A stretch of 64,000 bases of DNA, taken from contig NZ_QXFI01000018.1 of NCBI RefSeq assembly GCF_003584135.1, positions 1-64,000 of the forward strand, read 5' to 3'. The translations under genes were made by a program, and so were the position numbers. This document shows, in pieces, positions 26,236 through 34,456 of the stretch; position 1 is the stretch's first letter; every line of letters starts with the position of its first letter. The DNA is from Flagellimonas pelagia. GTDB taxonomy: Bacteria; Bacteroidota; Bacteroidia; Flavobacteriales; Flavobacteriaceae. The notes beneath the pieces are model-generated. The model was not told where the DNA came from. It saw nothing but the letters and a program-made list of their open reading frames with translations, and ran no database searches.

Positions 26236-26709
26236 TCAATGGCATCCGCAGTTGGAATCCGCGGTCACTTCTCCTTTTAAGTGTTTTAGAATGTAAGGGG
26301 ACAAGGTTATTTCCCCATGGTCATTTTTGGGTTCAAAATAGCCTTTGAGCAATACCTCGATTAAGATTTCTTTATTGGGTTCTCCCATTGTAGCTCCATT
26401 CCAAACCCATTCCCTGGCTTCCGGACTGTCTTCCAAATGTTCAGGATGGAAATCGAGGTTGCCGACCCTTATGGTAGGGGAAGCAACAATATGGGCTTTT
26501 TCGGCTTCCTCTATCGTTTTAATCATGGTTGAACTGAACAAGATTTCGCAGTTCAAATGATCAAAGAGTTCTTGAACTTCTTGAATCGCCGATAGCAATA
26601 CACCTTGAACAGAATCACAGGCTGAGCAAGTACCTTCCCCAGTTGTTGGCATTCCCACTTGAAAAAGGGTCACTCTCAATGCATTTTTTGTCTTTACTTC
26701 CATGTTCAT
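26236..26709 (-). CDS. Cys-rich thioredoxin-fold-like protein (DUF2703-like)
   Basis: This small cytoplasmic protein probably has a thioredoxin-like fold and metal-binding thiols. A CxxC sits early (GTCSACDSVQG near residues 27-34), in the position of a thioredoxin active site, and the C-terminus ends CGCH. The sequence between (ASPTIRVGNLDFHPEHLED) contains the cis-Pro-like PTIRV strand. Start at 26709 or ATG 26703. It is the last gene of a minus-strand set with SigZ, ArsP-like permease and a small thioredoxin, so a thiol-metalloid or heavy-metal role is likely. The DUF2703 label is from recognition by eye. Confidence 0.65.
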   Translation of the reverse strand: MNMEVKTKNALRVTLFQVGMPTTGEGTCSACDSVQGVLLSAIQEVQELFDHLNCEILFSSTMIKTIEEAEKAHIVASPTIRVGNLDFHPEHLEDSPEAREWVWNGATMGEPNKEILIEVLLKGYFEPKNDHGEITLSPYILKHLKGEVTADSNCGCH

Positions 26710-26777
26710 ACGTTTTTAAGATTAAAGTTTACCCCTAAGACATGGAAAATGGACAAAGGATGCAGGTTTATACAAAA

Positions 26778-27317
26778 TTATGATAGGCAACAGGATTTTG
26801 TAATGGTAAATCTCCACATTTGGTTTTCAGAATATTCAACTTCACCACATTCATCAAACTTTGCCCTAACCTTTTTCCTTGCCCTTAAGATCCTTGACTT
26901 TGTTGCCGATAATGTCAAGCCCAGATGCGCGGCAATACTTTTCTGCGGAAGGCCTTCTATATCCGAAAGTCTCAAGGGAGTTGAATAGTCGATAGGGAGA
27001 CCATTTATAAACTTATCGAGCCAAACAAAGACGTTTTCATCATATTCATCCGGAACAAACAGGTGCAACTGTTCCAGGTCAACAAGTGTGGTCTTTCTTG
27101 GCTTCTTGTAAAAGTCAAAAATTGTATGTTGTGCAATCCTGTATAACCAAGCCTTTATATATCTTACGTCATTTTTTTTCTCACAATATGTTATGACCTT
27201 GATAAGAATCGTTTGCATTATATCATCAACATCATGCTCATTGTAAACACGCTTGCCCACATAGTTCCTTAAATCAGTCCGAAGGTCTTCCCAAATATTG
27301 AATATATCACATTTCAT
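26778..27317 (-). CDS. sigZ: ECF RNA polymerase sigma factor, SigZ-type (first copy)
   Basis: This is an extracytoplasmic-function sigma factor with region 2 (YNEHDVDDIMQTILIKVI) and region 4 (QKSIAAHLGLTLSATKSRILRARKKV) joined by a short linker. The C-terminus carries cysteines (KFDECGEVEYS ... TKSCCLS), as in SigZ-type factors where the tail may sense metal or redox. No membrane anti-sigma gene is next to it, and these factors are thought to self-regulate. It lies 12 bp after the ArsP-like permease gene. A paralogue with the same tail design is at 28639-29235. Confidence 0.87.
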   Translation of the reverse strand: MKCDIFNIWEDLRTDLRNYVGKRVYNEHDVDDIMQTILIKVITYCEKKNDVRYIKAWLYRIAQHTIFDFYKKPRKTTLVDLEQLHLFVPDEYDENVFVWLDKFINGLPIDYSTPLRLSDIEGLPQKSIAAHLGLTLSATKSRILRARKKVRAKFDECGEVEYSENQMWRFTITKSCCLS

Positions 27318-27329
27318 AAGTATAGGTTG

Positions 27330-28304
27330 TTAAAAAAGGAGGTTGAACAAATAACCGGAAATGATCATTCCAATGGCAATAGTTGAAAAGAAGGCAATGA
27401 TCAACTGCCTTTGCATCACTTTTTGGAGCAGCAGGCCTTCGGGGATGGAAAGTCCGATCGAACCCATCATAAAGGCCATGGCCGTCCCTAACGGAACCCC
27501 TTTGTCAACGAGCGAATCCAATATGGGCAGGATTCCAACCGCATCAATGTACAATGGAATCGATACCAATACGGCAATGGGAATCGCAAAAGGGTTGGAT
27601 TTTGAAATATAGGTGCCAAAAAATGACTCGGGGACATAGCCGTGGATAAATGACCCTATTGCAATTCCTATAAAAATATAGGGGACAAGGTTTTTAAGGG
27701 TCCGAATGGCCTCCCGATGAATTCCAGGAAATCGTTTCAGCAAATTTCTGCTATCCTTTTCCCTCGAATGCGCTTTCCATTCATTGTCCTTGAGCCATTC
27801 TGCCACATATTTGGCCATACCCATCTTTTCCAGGATAATTCCACCGATCACCCCCAAGACGATTCCTGAAAGTAGGTACACTATTGTAACTTTCCAACCA
27901 TAGCCCAACCAGAAAATGGCAATAGCGATTTCGTTCACCAAGGGTGAGGTTATGAGGAAGGAAAGTGAAATTCCCAGTGGGATCCTGACCTGCATCATTC
28001 CCACGAACAAAGGAATGGAAGAACACGAGCAAAAAGGTGTCAAGGCACCCAAAGAGGAGGCCACAACATTCCCAAGACCTGATTTTTTGTGTTTCTCCAA
28101 ATAATCCCGGATTTTTTCCATGGGCAAATAGCTTGTTACCACTCCCATTACATAGGTCACCAGCACAACCAGAATGGAAATAGAGCCAAAGGCAATGATG
28201 AAATAGTGTAATGCTGAGCCGAATGTATCCGTATCAGGAATACCCAAAAGGACATGGACAACATAGTCTGCCAGTCGGGTAAGCAGTTTTGTAAAGATTT
28301 CCAT
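27330..28304 (-). CDS. ArsP-like permease (DUF318 family)
   Basis: This integral membrane permease has about 8-10 hydrophobic helices. The family signature TPFCSCSSIP is at residues 89-98, with Cys92 and Cys94. A second conserved repeat (SIPLYIDAVGILPILDSL) appears in the C-terminal half. Family members export trivalent organoarsenicals (ArsP) or have been linked to Cu/Zn efflux (SO_0444-like), so the exact substrate is open. It is flanked by a small thioredoxin 12 bp upstream and SigZ downstream, a recurrent grouping. The ars operon begins 1.2 kb further along the same strand upstream. Confidence 0.88.
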   Translation of the reverse strand: MEIFTKLLTRLADYVVHVLLGIPDTDTFGSALHYFIIAFGSISILVVLVTYVMGVVTSYLPMEKIRDYLEKHKKSGLGNVVASSLGALTPFCSCSSIPLFVGMMQVRIPLGISLSFLITSPLVNEIAIAIFWLGYGWKVTIVYLLSGIVLGVIGGIILEKMGMAKYVAEWLKDNEWKAHSREKDSRNLLKRFPGIHREAIRTLKNLVPYIFIGIAIGSFIHGYVPESFFGTYISKSNPFAIPIAVLVSIPLYIDAVGILPILDSLVDKGVPLGTAMAFMMGSIGLSIPEGLLLQKVMQRQLIIAFFSTIAIGMIISGYLFNLLF

Positions 28305-28316
28305 CTTAAAAACGTT

Positions 28317-28553
28317 TTAAAGAATTGCTAATAACACCTTGTCGTTGCTGACTTTTTTATAGTCATAAACCTTCCCGTCAATGACCAATGCAGGAAAGGT
28401 AAGGACCCCGTAGGGCATGGTGTCCTTGAGGTCAGAAAACTCGGTGATGTTTACGTCCAGATGGTTTTCACTGGCAATTTTTTCGATTTGTGCCCTTATG
28501 GGGGATGCAGTGGCGCAGCAGGATGAATGTAAAATTTTGACTTCAGTACTCAT
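28317..28553 (-). CDS. Small thioredoxin-fold protein with vicinal cysteines
   Basis: A 78-residue minimal thioredoxin/glutaredoxin-like domain: first strand VKILHSS, redox site at Cys12-Cys13, and cis-Pro strand TFPALVIDGK. The usual CxxC is replaced by adjacent cysteines (SSCCATAS), which could bind As(III) or a soft metal rather than form a standard disulfide. Members of this small family regularly accompany ArsP/DUF318 permeases, as here, 12 bp away. A role in delivering thiol-bound substrate or electrons to the permease is inferred. Confidence 0.82.
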   Translation of the reverse strand: MSTEVKILHSSCCATASPIRAQIEKIASENHLDVNITEFSDLKDTMPYGVLTFPALVIDGKVYDYKKVSNDKVLLAIL

Positions 28554-28638
28554 AGTTCAGTAATTTTAAATAAACTTTACTATGTAGTCTAAAATGGCGT
28601 GTCAAAAGACACAATTCTCAATAAAAAAATGATTCTAC

Positions 28639-29235
28639 CTATTTGTACTTTGTGGATGCCTGAAAATCAACCAAGTGGTTTATTAACGGGATACACGATT
28701 CCTTAACAGAGCAATTGACGAAGTTGCCATTGGCATCATATACGATATCACAGCATTCCACAAATAATTCCCTTAGCTTTGTTCTTGCCCTTTGCACCCG
28801 CATTTTTGCAGCCGAATACCCCAAGTTCAGCTTTTCAGCTACATCTTTTTGGGATAGTTTGTCGATGTCACTCCATTGTAAAGGCTCGGCATATTTTTTG
28901 GGAAGGAACTGGATCATGGGTATCATATGATCATACACGGATAGCTCCAGATTGGTTGGTTCAGTTGCCTCAAGTATCTTTACATCACTAAGTTCAACAA
29001 TTGGGGCACTCTTTTTGAAATGGTCATAAATGGTATTTCTGGCAACTTGAAACAGCCAGGCCTTGATGTTTTCAATTTCCCTATTTTTTTGATAGGACTC
29101 GACCAGTTTCAGCATTACCTCTTGCACAATATCTTCCGCAATGGTTTCATCCCGAACCTTTTTTAAGGTAAAGTATTTTAAATAACTGTAGAAACTTTCG
29201 ATCTGTTCATTAATATCGCAACATTTCTTTTTCAT
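28639..29235 (-). CDS. sigZ: ECF RNA polymerase sigma factor, SigZ-type (second copy)
   Basis: A 198-residue sigma factor with region 2 (VRDETIAEDIVQEVMLKLVE) and region 4 (QKDVAEKLNLGYSAAKMRVQRARTKL). It starts MKKKCCDINEQ and has a Cys-rich tail (FVECCDIVYDANGNF ... CSVKESCIPL), which matches SigZ-type factors and suggests direct metal or thiol sensing. It is first in the minus-strand order sigma-thioredoxin-ArsP-sigma-DUF2703. It differs clearly from the second factor at 26778-27317, so this is not a recent duplication. It probably drives the permease genes. Confidence 0.87.
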   Translation of the reverse strand: MKKKCCDINEQIESFYSYLKYFTLKKVRDETIAEDIVQEVMLKLVESYQKNREIENIKAWLFQVARNTIYDHFKKSAPIVELSDVKILEATEPTNLELSVYDHMIPMIQFLPKKYAEPLQWSDIDKLSQKDVAEKLNLGYSAAKMRVQRARTKLRELFVECCDIVYDANGNFVNCSVKESCIPLINHLVDFQASTKYK

Positions 29236-29557
29236 GGCTTTGCTTTTATGGCTTTCGGTTTAATGGTGTGCCAGCCTACACAGGATATGTATACAAAGAG
29301 GTTGGTGAAACTTTTATTTTTCACTCTTCCTATTTCCTTTGTCAATTAAGGATGAAGCTTTAGTAGTGGTAAAATTTCCCTGTAACTGACCATGGTTTTC
29401 AATTCCCTTAAATGCTGATCAAGGGTAGATTTACAATGGAAAATATTTCCACCAAGTTGCCTGTTATATTCTTGTACTTACATTGTTCCTTACAAAATTC
29501 ATCACAGATTTGGATTGTCTTACAAGAAAATATTTAGACTAAGGCCTTAAAAAATAA
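29236..29557. other. 322-bp intergenic region
   Basis: AT-rich spacer between the SigZ-headed operon and the end of the ars operon. It must contain the promoter of the SigZ operon, but I see no gene, hairpin terminator or clear palindrome in it. Confidence 0.5.
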
Positions 29558-30328
29558 TCAATGGGCCTTTCTCAATGCTCCAGCGTAAGCGTTGGGCAAT
29601 ATGCTGCCCTCAACGGCTTTGGCCGCCTTTTCGACATCATATTCGAAGCGTACAAACTCCACATGGATGCTATTCTTGTCCGGCCTACGGAAGTTCCCAT
29701 CCATGTTCAACAGCACATAGCATCCCCTATTGTCGCCATCCTTGGGCTTTCCGATGGATCCGATATTTATCGCATGGCGGTATATGGTGCCTCCATCATA
29801 ATCCAAAAGGGCCTTGTGATAGGGTTGGTGTGTATGTCCAAAACAGAGGATATCGGCATTTGCATCCCGCAGGATGCGTACCAGGCTCTTCTCCTTCCGG
29901 TCCTCGAAAAGATACTCGTTGATTCGTCTTGGGCTTCCATGCACCAGGAGTAGGTTCACTGTTTCATCGTTCCTTTTGAACTCCACATTGATATGGGATG
30001 GAAGGTTTTTCAGGTAGGCCCTTTCATCATCCCCCATAATGGAGTTGGTATAGGATATGGAAATTGCCCCGTTCGCCTTTTCCTCATCGCTCTTGTAGGC
30101 ACAGCCACAATCATCACTGTTGCGTCCGATGCCAAAATCATAGTTGCCCGCAATGGTGGGTATCCGGCGTTTTCTGATCTCATGGACCACCTCGTTGGGC
30201 CAGATGTTATAGCCCACAAGGTCCCCAAGGCAATAGATGGCGTCCGGCCTATGTTTTTCCACATCCACAAAAAAGGCCTCAAGGGCAGGAAGGTTGGCGT
30301 GGATGTCCGAGAAGAGTGCAATTTTCAT
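29558..30328 (-). CDS. Calcineurin-like metallophosphoesterase in the ars operon
   Basis: A cytoplasmic dinuclear metal phosphoesterase of the YfcE/MJ0936 type. The motifs are complete: ALFSDIHANLPAL, CLGDLVGYN, IAGNYDFG (Asn-Tyr-Asp in place of the usual GNHD/E), LLVHGSPR and CFGHTHQPYH. It has 256 residues and no signal peptide. It is the last gene of the ars operon, 2 bp after acr3. Metallophosphoesterases recur in Bacteroidota ars operons, but the substrate is unknown; candidates include cyclic nucleotides or arsenylated metabolites (inference). Confidence 0.85.
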   Translation of the reverse strand: MKIALFSDIHANLPALEAFFVDVEKHRPDAIYCLGDLVGYNIWPNEVVHEIRKRRIPTIAGNYDFGIGRNSDDCGCAYKSDEEKANGAISISYTNSIMGDDERAYLKNLPSHINVEFKRNDETVNLLLVHGSPRRINEYLFEDRKEKSLVRILRDANADILCFGHTHQPYHKALLDYDGGTIYRHAINIGSIGKPKDGDNRGCYVLLNMDGNFRRPDKNSIHVEFVRFEYDVEKAAKAVEGSILPNAYAGALRKAH

Positions 30329-30330
30329 CC

Positions 30331-31377
30331 TTATGCGGTTTGCGGTTTAAAATACTTTTTGCGCAACCAAAAGGCGACCCTTACCAACAGAATCAGGGCA
30401 GGAACTTCCACCAAGGGCCCGATGACCCCTGCAAAGGCCTGGCCGGAATCCAGTCCGAAGACGGCAATGGCCACGGCAATGGCGAGCTCAAAGTTGTTCC
30501 CGGCTGCTGTAAAGGCCACCGAAGCGGTCTTGTCATATTCGGCACCCATCGCCTTGGTGAAAAAGAACCCAATGATGAACATCAGGGTAAAGTACACCAA
30601 GAGGGGTATGGCGATTACCACCACGTCCATGGGAATCTCCACGATAAGTTCCCCTTTGAGGGAGAACATGATCACAATGGTGAACAACAGGGCGATCAAG
30701 GTCATGGGAGAAATGGCGGGAACAAACTTTTGGGCATACCACTGTTCCCCTTTGATCCGGACCAATATCGTTCGGCTAAGGATGCCCATAAGGAAGGGGA
30801 TGCCCAAATAAATGGCCACACTCTCCGCTATGGTCCCTATGGAGATGTCCACAATGGCCCCTTCAAAGCCAAAATATGGGGGCAAAACGGTGATAAAGAT
30901 CCACGCATAGAAACTGTAGGCAAACACTTGGAAGATACTGTTCAGGGCCACCAGTCCCGCACCATATTCCGCACTGCCCTCGGCCAGGTCATTCCAGACC
31001 AGCACCATGGCAATGCAACGGGCCAAACCTATCAATATCAATCCGACCATATACTCGGGATAGTCCCTCAAAAAGAGGATGGCCAGGACGAACATCAACA
31101 CGGGGCCGATGATCCAGTTGAGCACCAGGGAAATGGTCAAGATCCTGGTGTTCTTGAACACCTTGGGCAACAGTTTATAATCCACTTTTGCCAAAGGTGG
31201 GTACATCATCAGGATGAGACCTATGGCAATGGGGATGTTAGTGGTGCCGCTGTTGAACGAATTGATGATGTCGGGGAAGGACGGGAAGAAGTAACCGATA
31301 CCGACCCCTACCGCCATGGCGATAAAGATCCAAAGGGTAAGGTTCCTGTCCAAAAAGCTCAATTTTTTTACTGCCAT
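30331..31377 (-). CDS. acr3: ACR3-type arsenite efflux permease
   Basis: This is the arsenite exporter of the operon, with ten predicted membrane helices in 348 residues. The two residues essential in Acr3 proteins are present: Cys121 in [14 protein letters not shown] and Glu324 in [11 protein letters not shown]. The start [17 protein letters not shown] is typical. It is encoded 3 bp after arsC, so arsenate reduction and arsenite export are coupled. Confidence 0.95.
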   Translation of the reverse strand: MAVKKLSFLDRNLTLWIFIAMAVGVGIGYFFPSFPDIINSFNSGTTNIPIAIGLILMMYPPLAKVDYKLLPKVFKNTRILTISLVLNWIIGPVLMFVLAILFLRDYPEYMVGLILIGLARCIAMVLVWNDLAEGSAEYGAGLVALNSIFQVFAYSFYAWIFITVLPPYFGFEGAIVDISIGTIAESVAIYLGIPFLMGILSRTILVRIKGEQWYAQKFVPAISPMTLIALLFTIVIMFSLKGELIVEIPMDVVVIAIPLLVYFTLMFIIGFFFTKAMGAEYDKTASVAFTAAGNNFELAIAVAIAVFGLDSGQAFAGVIGPLVEVPALILLVRVAFWLRKKYFKPQTA

Positions 31378-31380
31378 GTG

Positions 31381-32013
31381 TTATGATTTGATCTGTGAAA
31401 ATACATACCAAAGTTCCGTTGCTATCTGTATGCTCCTTTCAAGGTATTTCTCGGCCTGTTGCGGGGTATTGTCAAAGGCCTTGGGATCCTCAAAGGTGAT
31501 GGGGATGCGCTTTTCCGCACCGGGCACAAAGGGACAGGCCTCATTGGCCGAATCACAGGTCATGATGGCCCCAAAGCCGGAACTGGGGTTGAAGGCATCG
31601 TCCATTTTCTTGGAGAACCCGATCACCGGATGGGCATTTTCCGCATATTTGATGGCATAGACAGGATTTTGTCCCTGTGAAAGCTGTTGGATCTGGAACC
31701 CTTGTTTCCCCAAGGTTTCCGCCACCATCGGGAACAGGGCCGTGGCTTCGGTCCCCCCCGAATAGCAAAATACGTTCTTGATGTTGAAATGGAAAGCCAT
31801 GGCCTGTGCCCATATCTGTGACAGGTGGCTCCTCCTGGAATTGTGGGTGCAAATGAAATTCAGGCGTATTTCCTGATCTTCGGAAACTTTCGACTGTATG
31901 AACCCGGCAAGGGGATCAAGGATTTCCCTACGCTCCGGGGAAACGGCATCCAGTTTCAAGGTTGTGATGAATCCCGCTATTTCAGGGAACAGGCTAGTTG
32001 TGGTCGTAGTCAT
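31381..32013 (-). CDS. arsC: Arsenate reductase, LMW-PTP/thioredoxin-coupled type
   Basis: Cytoplasmic reduction of arsenate to arsenite. The P-loop CTHNSRR (Cys55 to Arg61) is the CX5R catalytic loop of low-molecular-weight phosphatase-like ArsC. Cys153 and Cys160 (MTCDSANEACPF) supply the disulfide relay that thioredoxin resolves. At 210 residues it is longer than Bacillus ArsC (about 140), with a 45-residue N-terminal helical extension (ILDPLAGFIQ) typical of Bacteroidota homologues. It is followed by acr3 after 3 bp. Its whole length aligns with the secreted protein at 32497-33129. Confidence 0.93.
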   Translation of the reverse strand: MTTTTTSLFPEIAGFITTLKLDAVSPERREILDPLAGFIQSKVSEDQEIRLNFICTHNSRRSHLSQIWAQAMAFHFNIKNVFCYSGGTEATALFPMVAETLGKQGFQIQQLSQGQNPVYAIKYAENAHPVIGFSKKMDDAFNPSSGFGAIMTCDSANEACPFVPGAEKRIPITFEDPKAFDNTPQQAEKYLERSIQIATELWYVFSQIKS

Positions 32014-32029
32014 TATATAGAATTAAGAT

Positions 32030-32500
32030 TTAGCAACAATTGCCGTCCGGGGAACAGCAGGGCTCACTTTTCAATTGGGACAGTCTTACCTTTGGTTTCT
32101 TTTCGGGGACCCCACACTGGTCCTTGGCAAGGCAGTCGGTCATCTTGGTGGTCAACAGAAAATGCCCTTCATCAAAGGCAAGGCCATATTTTCCGATAGT
32201 GGTGCCCTGGTATTCCACTTCGACTTCCAGTGAGTCCTCTATTTCCAATACCTTTTGGGACAGTTCGATGATATGAACCAACTTTTCGGGATGCAACCTG
32301 TGGTCATAGTCGTTGGCCTCCCACAGTTGGAAACTGACCACTTCCTCATGGCGCACGGTTCCCCCGCAGTCTATAAAGTGTTTGTGAATCTTCCCCACTT
32401 CGGTGACATGGAAATGTCCGGGGACCATTTCCCCGGTGGGCAATTGGAAGCCAAGGGTTTCCAATCGGGACAGTACTTCTTTTACTTCTGATAATTTCAT
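32030..32500 (-). CDS. ars-operon protein of unknown function (DUF6428-like)
   Basis: A soluble 156-residue protein. The N-terminal part contains GHFHVTEVGKIHKHFIDCGG, with several His and a Cys; the middle has the LWEANDYDHRLHPEKL block; the C-terminus ends with two Cys pairs (SEPCCSPDGNCC). The Cys/His content suggests binding of As(III) or a metal. It overlaps the preceding secreted-protein gene by 4 bp and lies 16 bp before arsC. The family is a regular companion of Bacteroidota ars operons; no activity is known to me. Confidence 0.72.
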   Translation of the reverse strand: MKLSEVKEVLSRLETLGFQLPTGEMVPGHFHVTEVGKIHKHFIDCGGTVRHEEVVSFQLWEANDYDHRLHPEKLVHIIELSQKVLEIEDSLEVEVEYQGTTIGKYGLAFDEGHFLLTTKMTDCLAKDQCGVPEKKPKVRLSQLKSEPCCSPDGNCC

Positions 32501-33129
32501 GGATTGTTCATTTTAGCTTTGATAATAGCATCGACCTGGGTGGCGACATAGATCATTTCCCCCGCGATGACGGCCTTGTTTTCAAAAAGGACCTCTGCAT
32601 TTCGGTCCGTCAGCCCATCCTGTACATATACCTTGACACTGCTGTCCTCGTCCAAATGTAAGGATTCGAGGGTCTTTCTGTTGATGGTCCAACTATCGGA
32701 GCCATAGCGGACCGAATACGTGAACAGGGATTCGCCCTGCGCATTGGAGACCCTGAACCCATCGTTCTTCAGCAGGGCCAGACCGGGAAGGGTCTCATTG
32801 GCGGTATCCAGACCAGCGGATTCCACCTTGAACCTGTCATATAATCCGTAGTACATAAGGCCCGTCCTGAGCCAGATCATGGCCAATTGGCCCATATCGT
32901 CATTGTCCTGGTCCACAAATACAACGGTATAAGGGGTCTCCCCCATATTGGACACCATTCTGGCGGCGAGTTGGTCCAAAAGCTGGATCTTTTCTTTGGG
33001 TATCTGGGGAAAAACGGTCTTCAGTTCCTTTACGGAGCGTTGGATCTTTCCCCTCAGTTCCTGGGAATGTGTGGTCAATGGGAGGCACAACAGCAGCAGT
33101 GCCATGGTTAGGATCATTTTTGTTTTCAT
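32497..33129 (-). CDS. Secreted ArsC-like pseudo-enzyme (catalytic Cys and Arg lost)
   Basis: A 210-residue protein with a clear Sec signal peptide (MKTKMILTMALLLLCLPLTTHSQ), so it is periplasmic. By eye the mature part aligns with the neighbouring ArsC. LLDQLA matches ILDPLA; TVVFVDQDN matches LNFICTHN; QLAMIW matches HLSQIW; VESAGLDTA matches CYSGGTEA; LLKNDGFRV matches TLGKQGFQI. In this register ArsC Cys55 corresponds to Asp73 and Arg61 to Met79, and the relay cysteines are absent, so it cannot reduce arsenate by the known mechanism. It is the second gene of the ars operon, after arsR, and overlaps DUF6428. A periplasmic arsenate- or phosphate-binding role is inferred. Confidence 0.7.
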   Translation of the reverse strand: MKTKMILTMALLLLCLPLTTHSQELRGKIQRSVKELKTVFPQIPKEKIQLLDQLAARMVSNMGETPYTVVFVDQDNDDMGQLAMIWLRTGLMYYGLYDRFKVESAGLDTANETLPGLALLKNDGFRVSNAQGESLFTYSVRYGSDSWTINRKTLESLHLDEDSSVKVYVQDGLTDRNAEVLFENKAVIAGEMIYVATQVDAIIKAKMNNP

Positions 33130-33159
33130 GGTTTCTATTTTATGGTTTCAGTTTATTAG

Positions 33160-33181
33160 TTAATCGCAATAAAACGATTAA
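33160..33181 (-). promoter_or_regulatory. Inverted repeat between arsR and the rest of the ars operon
   Basis: TTAATCG and CGATTAA, perfect 7-bp arms with an 8-nt spacer, lie in the 68-bp gap after the arsR stop. The half-site and the following CAAT resemble the palindrome before arsR (ATCGCAATA), so it may be a second ArsR operator inside the operon. Confidence 0.5.
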
Positions 33182-33197
33182 TGGGTTCAAAAAAATA

Positions 33198-33530
33198 CTA
33201 ACAGCACTCTTGGTCCAGTTCAATCCCCTGATCGAGGAATGCCTTGAACTTATCCTTCATTTCGTTCCAATTTGCCACATTGACACAGTAACAGACACTG
33301 GTGCCCTCCACATCGCCCTTGATGAGTCCCATGTTCCGGAGTTCCTTCAAGTGTTGTGAAACCGTAGGCTGTGCCAGTCCTATCTCGTCCACAAGGTCAC
33401 CACAGACACAGGCCTTGACCTTGAAGAGGTGCTGCAATATGGCAATCCGGGCGGGATGGGCAAATACCTTACCGATGAGGGCGAGCTCATTCTGGTTTTC
33501 GGTAAATATTTCGGTCTTTGCCAGTCCCAT
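33198..33530 (-). CDS. arsR: ArsR/SmtB-family arsenic repressor
   Basis: A winged-helix repressor of 110 residues released from DNA by As(III). The recognition helix region (GLAQPTVSQHLKELRNMGLI) and the metalloid site on the preceding helix (KACVCGDLVDEI) are clear. Extra cysteines lie in CYCVNV and at the C-terminal CC. It is the first gene of the ars operon on the minus strand, with a palindrome 12-35 bp before its start, consistent with autorepression of the operon. Confidence 0.93.
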   Translation of the reverse strand: MGLAKTEIFTENQNELALIGKVFAHPARIAILQHLFKVKACVCGDLVDEIGLAQPTVSQHLKELRNMGLIKGDVEGTSVCYCVNVANWNEMKDKFKAFLDQGIELDQECC

Positions 33531-33541
33531 ATCATTATTTT

Positions 33542-33565
33542 ATCGCAATATTACAATATATTGAT
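33542..33565 (-). promoter_or_regulatory. ArsR operator candidate
   Basis: An imperfect palindrome of 24 bp, starting ATCGCAATAT and ending ATATATTGAT around a TACA centre, lies just upstream of arsR ATG 33530. Position and AT-rich dyad match the operators of this repressor family. Confidence 0.55.
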
Positions 33566-33638
33566 TCAACATAAAAAGATTTTCGATAAAAATACTTAGG
33601 TTCAAACCAAGGCTTTACAAATTTTCAGGGTCACTTGG

Positions 33639-33851
33639 TCATGTACCACAACATCCGGATGTTGCCTGAATGGGGGGACAGGCCACCGAACCAAAGGAAC
33701 AATACACGCAACAATCGCCATTTTTGGGCCTTAGAATGGAGCCGCAATTTTCACATTCATAAAAGAACTGACAAGAATCCGTAGGCATCTTTTCCTCTTT
33801 GGAATTGCCACAATGCGGACAGGTAATTGTAGAGTACAGATTGATATCCAT
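33639..33851 (-). CDS. GDCCVxC-domain small protein
   Basis: A 70-residue cysteine-rich protein with three metal-site-like elements: TCPHCGN at the start, YECENCGS in the middle, and the signature GDCCVYCSFGSVACPPIQ near the end, followed by GCCGT. The two N-terminal CxxC pairs look like a zinc ribbon. In related proteins the second Cys of the signature can be selenocysteine; here it is Cys. ATG 33851 lies 1 bp past the merTP stop, so the two are co-transcribed. The family is found with mercury or heavy-metal genes; function unknown. Confidence 0.8.
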   Translation of the reverse strand: MDINLYSTITCPHCGNSKEEKMPTDSCQFFYECENCGSILRPKNGDCCVYCSFGSVACPPIQATSGCCGT

Positions 33852-33853
33852 TA

Positions 33854-34456
33854 TCACTGGTCCTTTATGGTGTATCCGGTTTTCAAAATGGCGTTCACGA
33901 TAGCATCCCTGGTGGTTTTGGCGGGATCGTACATTATCTGTGCATTGGCTTTTTGGTAATCTGCCTTGACCATGATGATCCCATCAAGTCCATTGACCTC
34001 GTGTTCAATATGTGCCTCGCACCCACTGCATGTCATTCCCACGACCGGAATATTGATTTCCTTGACATCTTGGCTCGCAAAAAAGTTCGTTTGACCCTTG
34101 GCTTCCTGTTTCGGGTACAAAGATTGGGCATAATAGGGAAAGGCAAGCATCGCTAAGGCAAAGACCGTGATGGTCATCAACCAAATTTTACCCTTCCAAA
34201 AGGCCGGCTTTTCGTCCGTATCGCATGCACAGTCTATTTCCTTTTTGGCGACTGTCCTTAACTGTTGGTACCACGCCACTACCAAAACCAAACCCGTAAT
34301 TCCGATCAAATACGGTCTGAACGGTTCCAAAAACTTAAAATTGGACGCCAGGCCAGATGTTCCGGCCACAATGGCCAAAAGTGGTCCTATGCAACAAAGG
34401 GAGGTGGCCATGGCCAAAATAATGGAAGATCCCATTAAGGTTTTCTTGTTATTCAT
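33854..34456 (-). CDS. merTP: MerTP mercuric ion transporter (MerT-MerP fusion)
   Basis: An inner-membrane importer that passes Hg(II) inward. The first helix carries the vicinal pair Cys21-Cys22 (ATSLCCIGPLLA), as in MerT. A cytoplasmic loop has Cys76 and Cys78 (DCACD), and a third helix follows. The C-terminal 65 residues form an HMA domain with GMTCSGCEAH (Cys143, Cys146), as in MerP. At 200 residues it matches the Bacteroidota MerTP type. It overlaps the ArsR-family regulator by 8 bp. No mercuric reductase (merA) is in the window. Confidence 0.9.
   Translation of the reverse strand: MNNKKTLMGSSIILAMATSLCCIGPLLAIVAGTSGLASNFKFLEPFRPYLIGITGLVLVVAWYQQLRTVAKKEIDCACDTDEKPAFWKGKIWLMTITVFALAMLAFPYYAQSLYPKQEAKGQTNFFASQDVKEINIPVVGMTCSGCEAHIEHEVNGLDGIIMVKADYQKANAQIMYDPAKTTRDAIVNAILKTGYTIKDQ

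Noticed and set aside
30316..31386. Long plus-strand reading frame (356 codons) opposite acr3
   Set aside because: The His/Gln/Asp/Gly-rich composition is the mirror of a membrane-protein gene; acr3 on the other strand is unambiguous.
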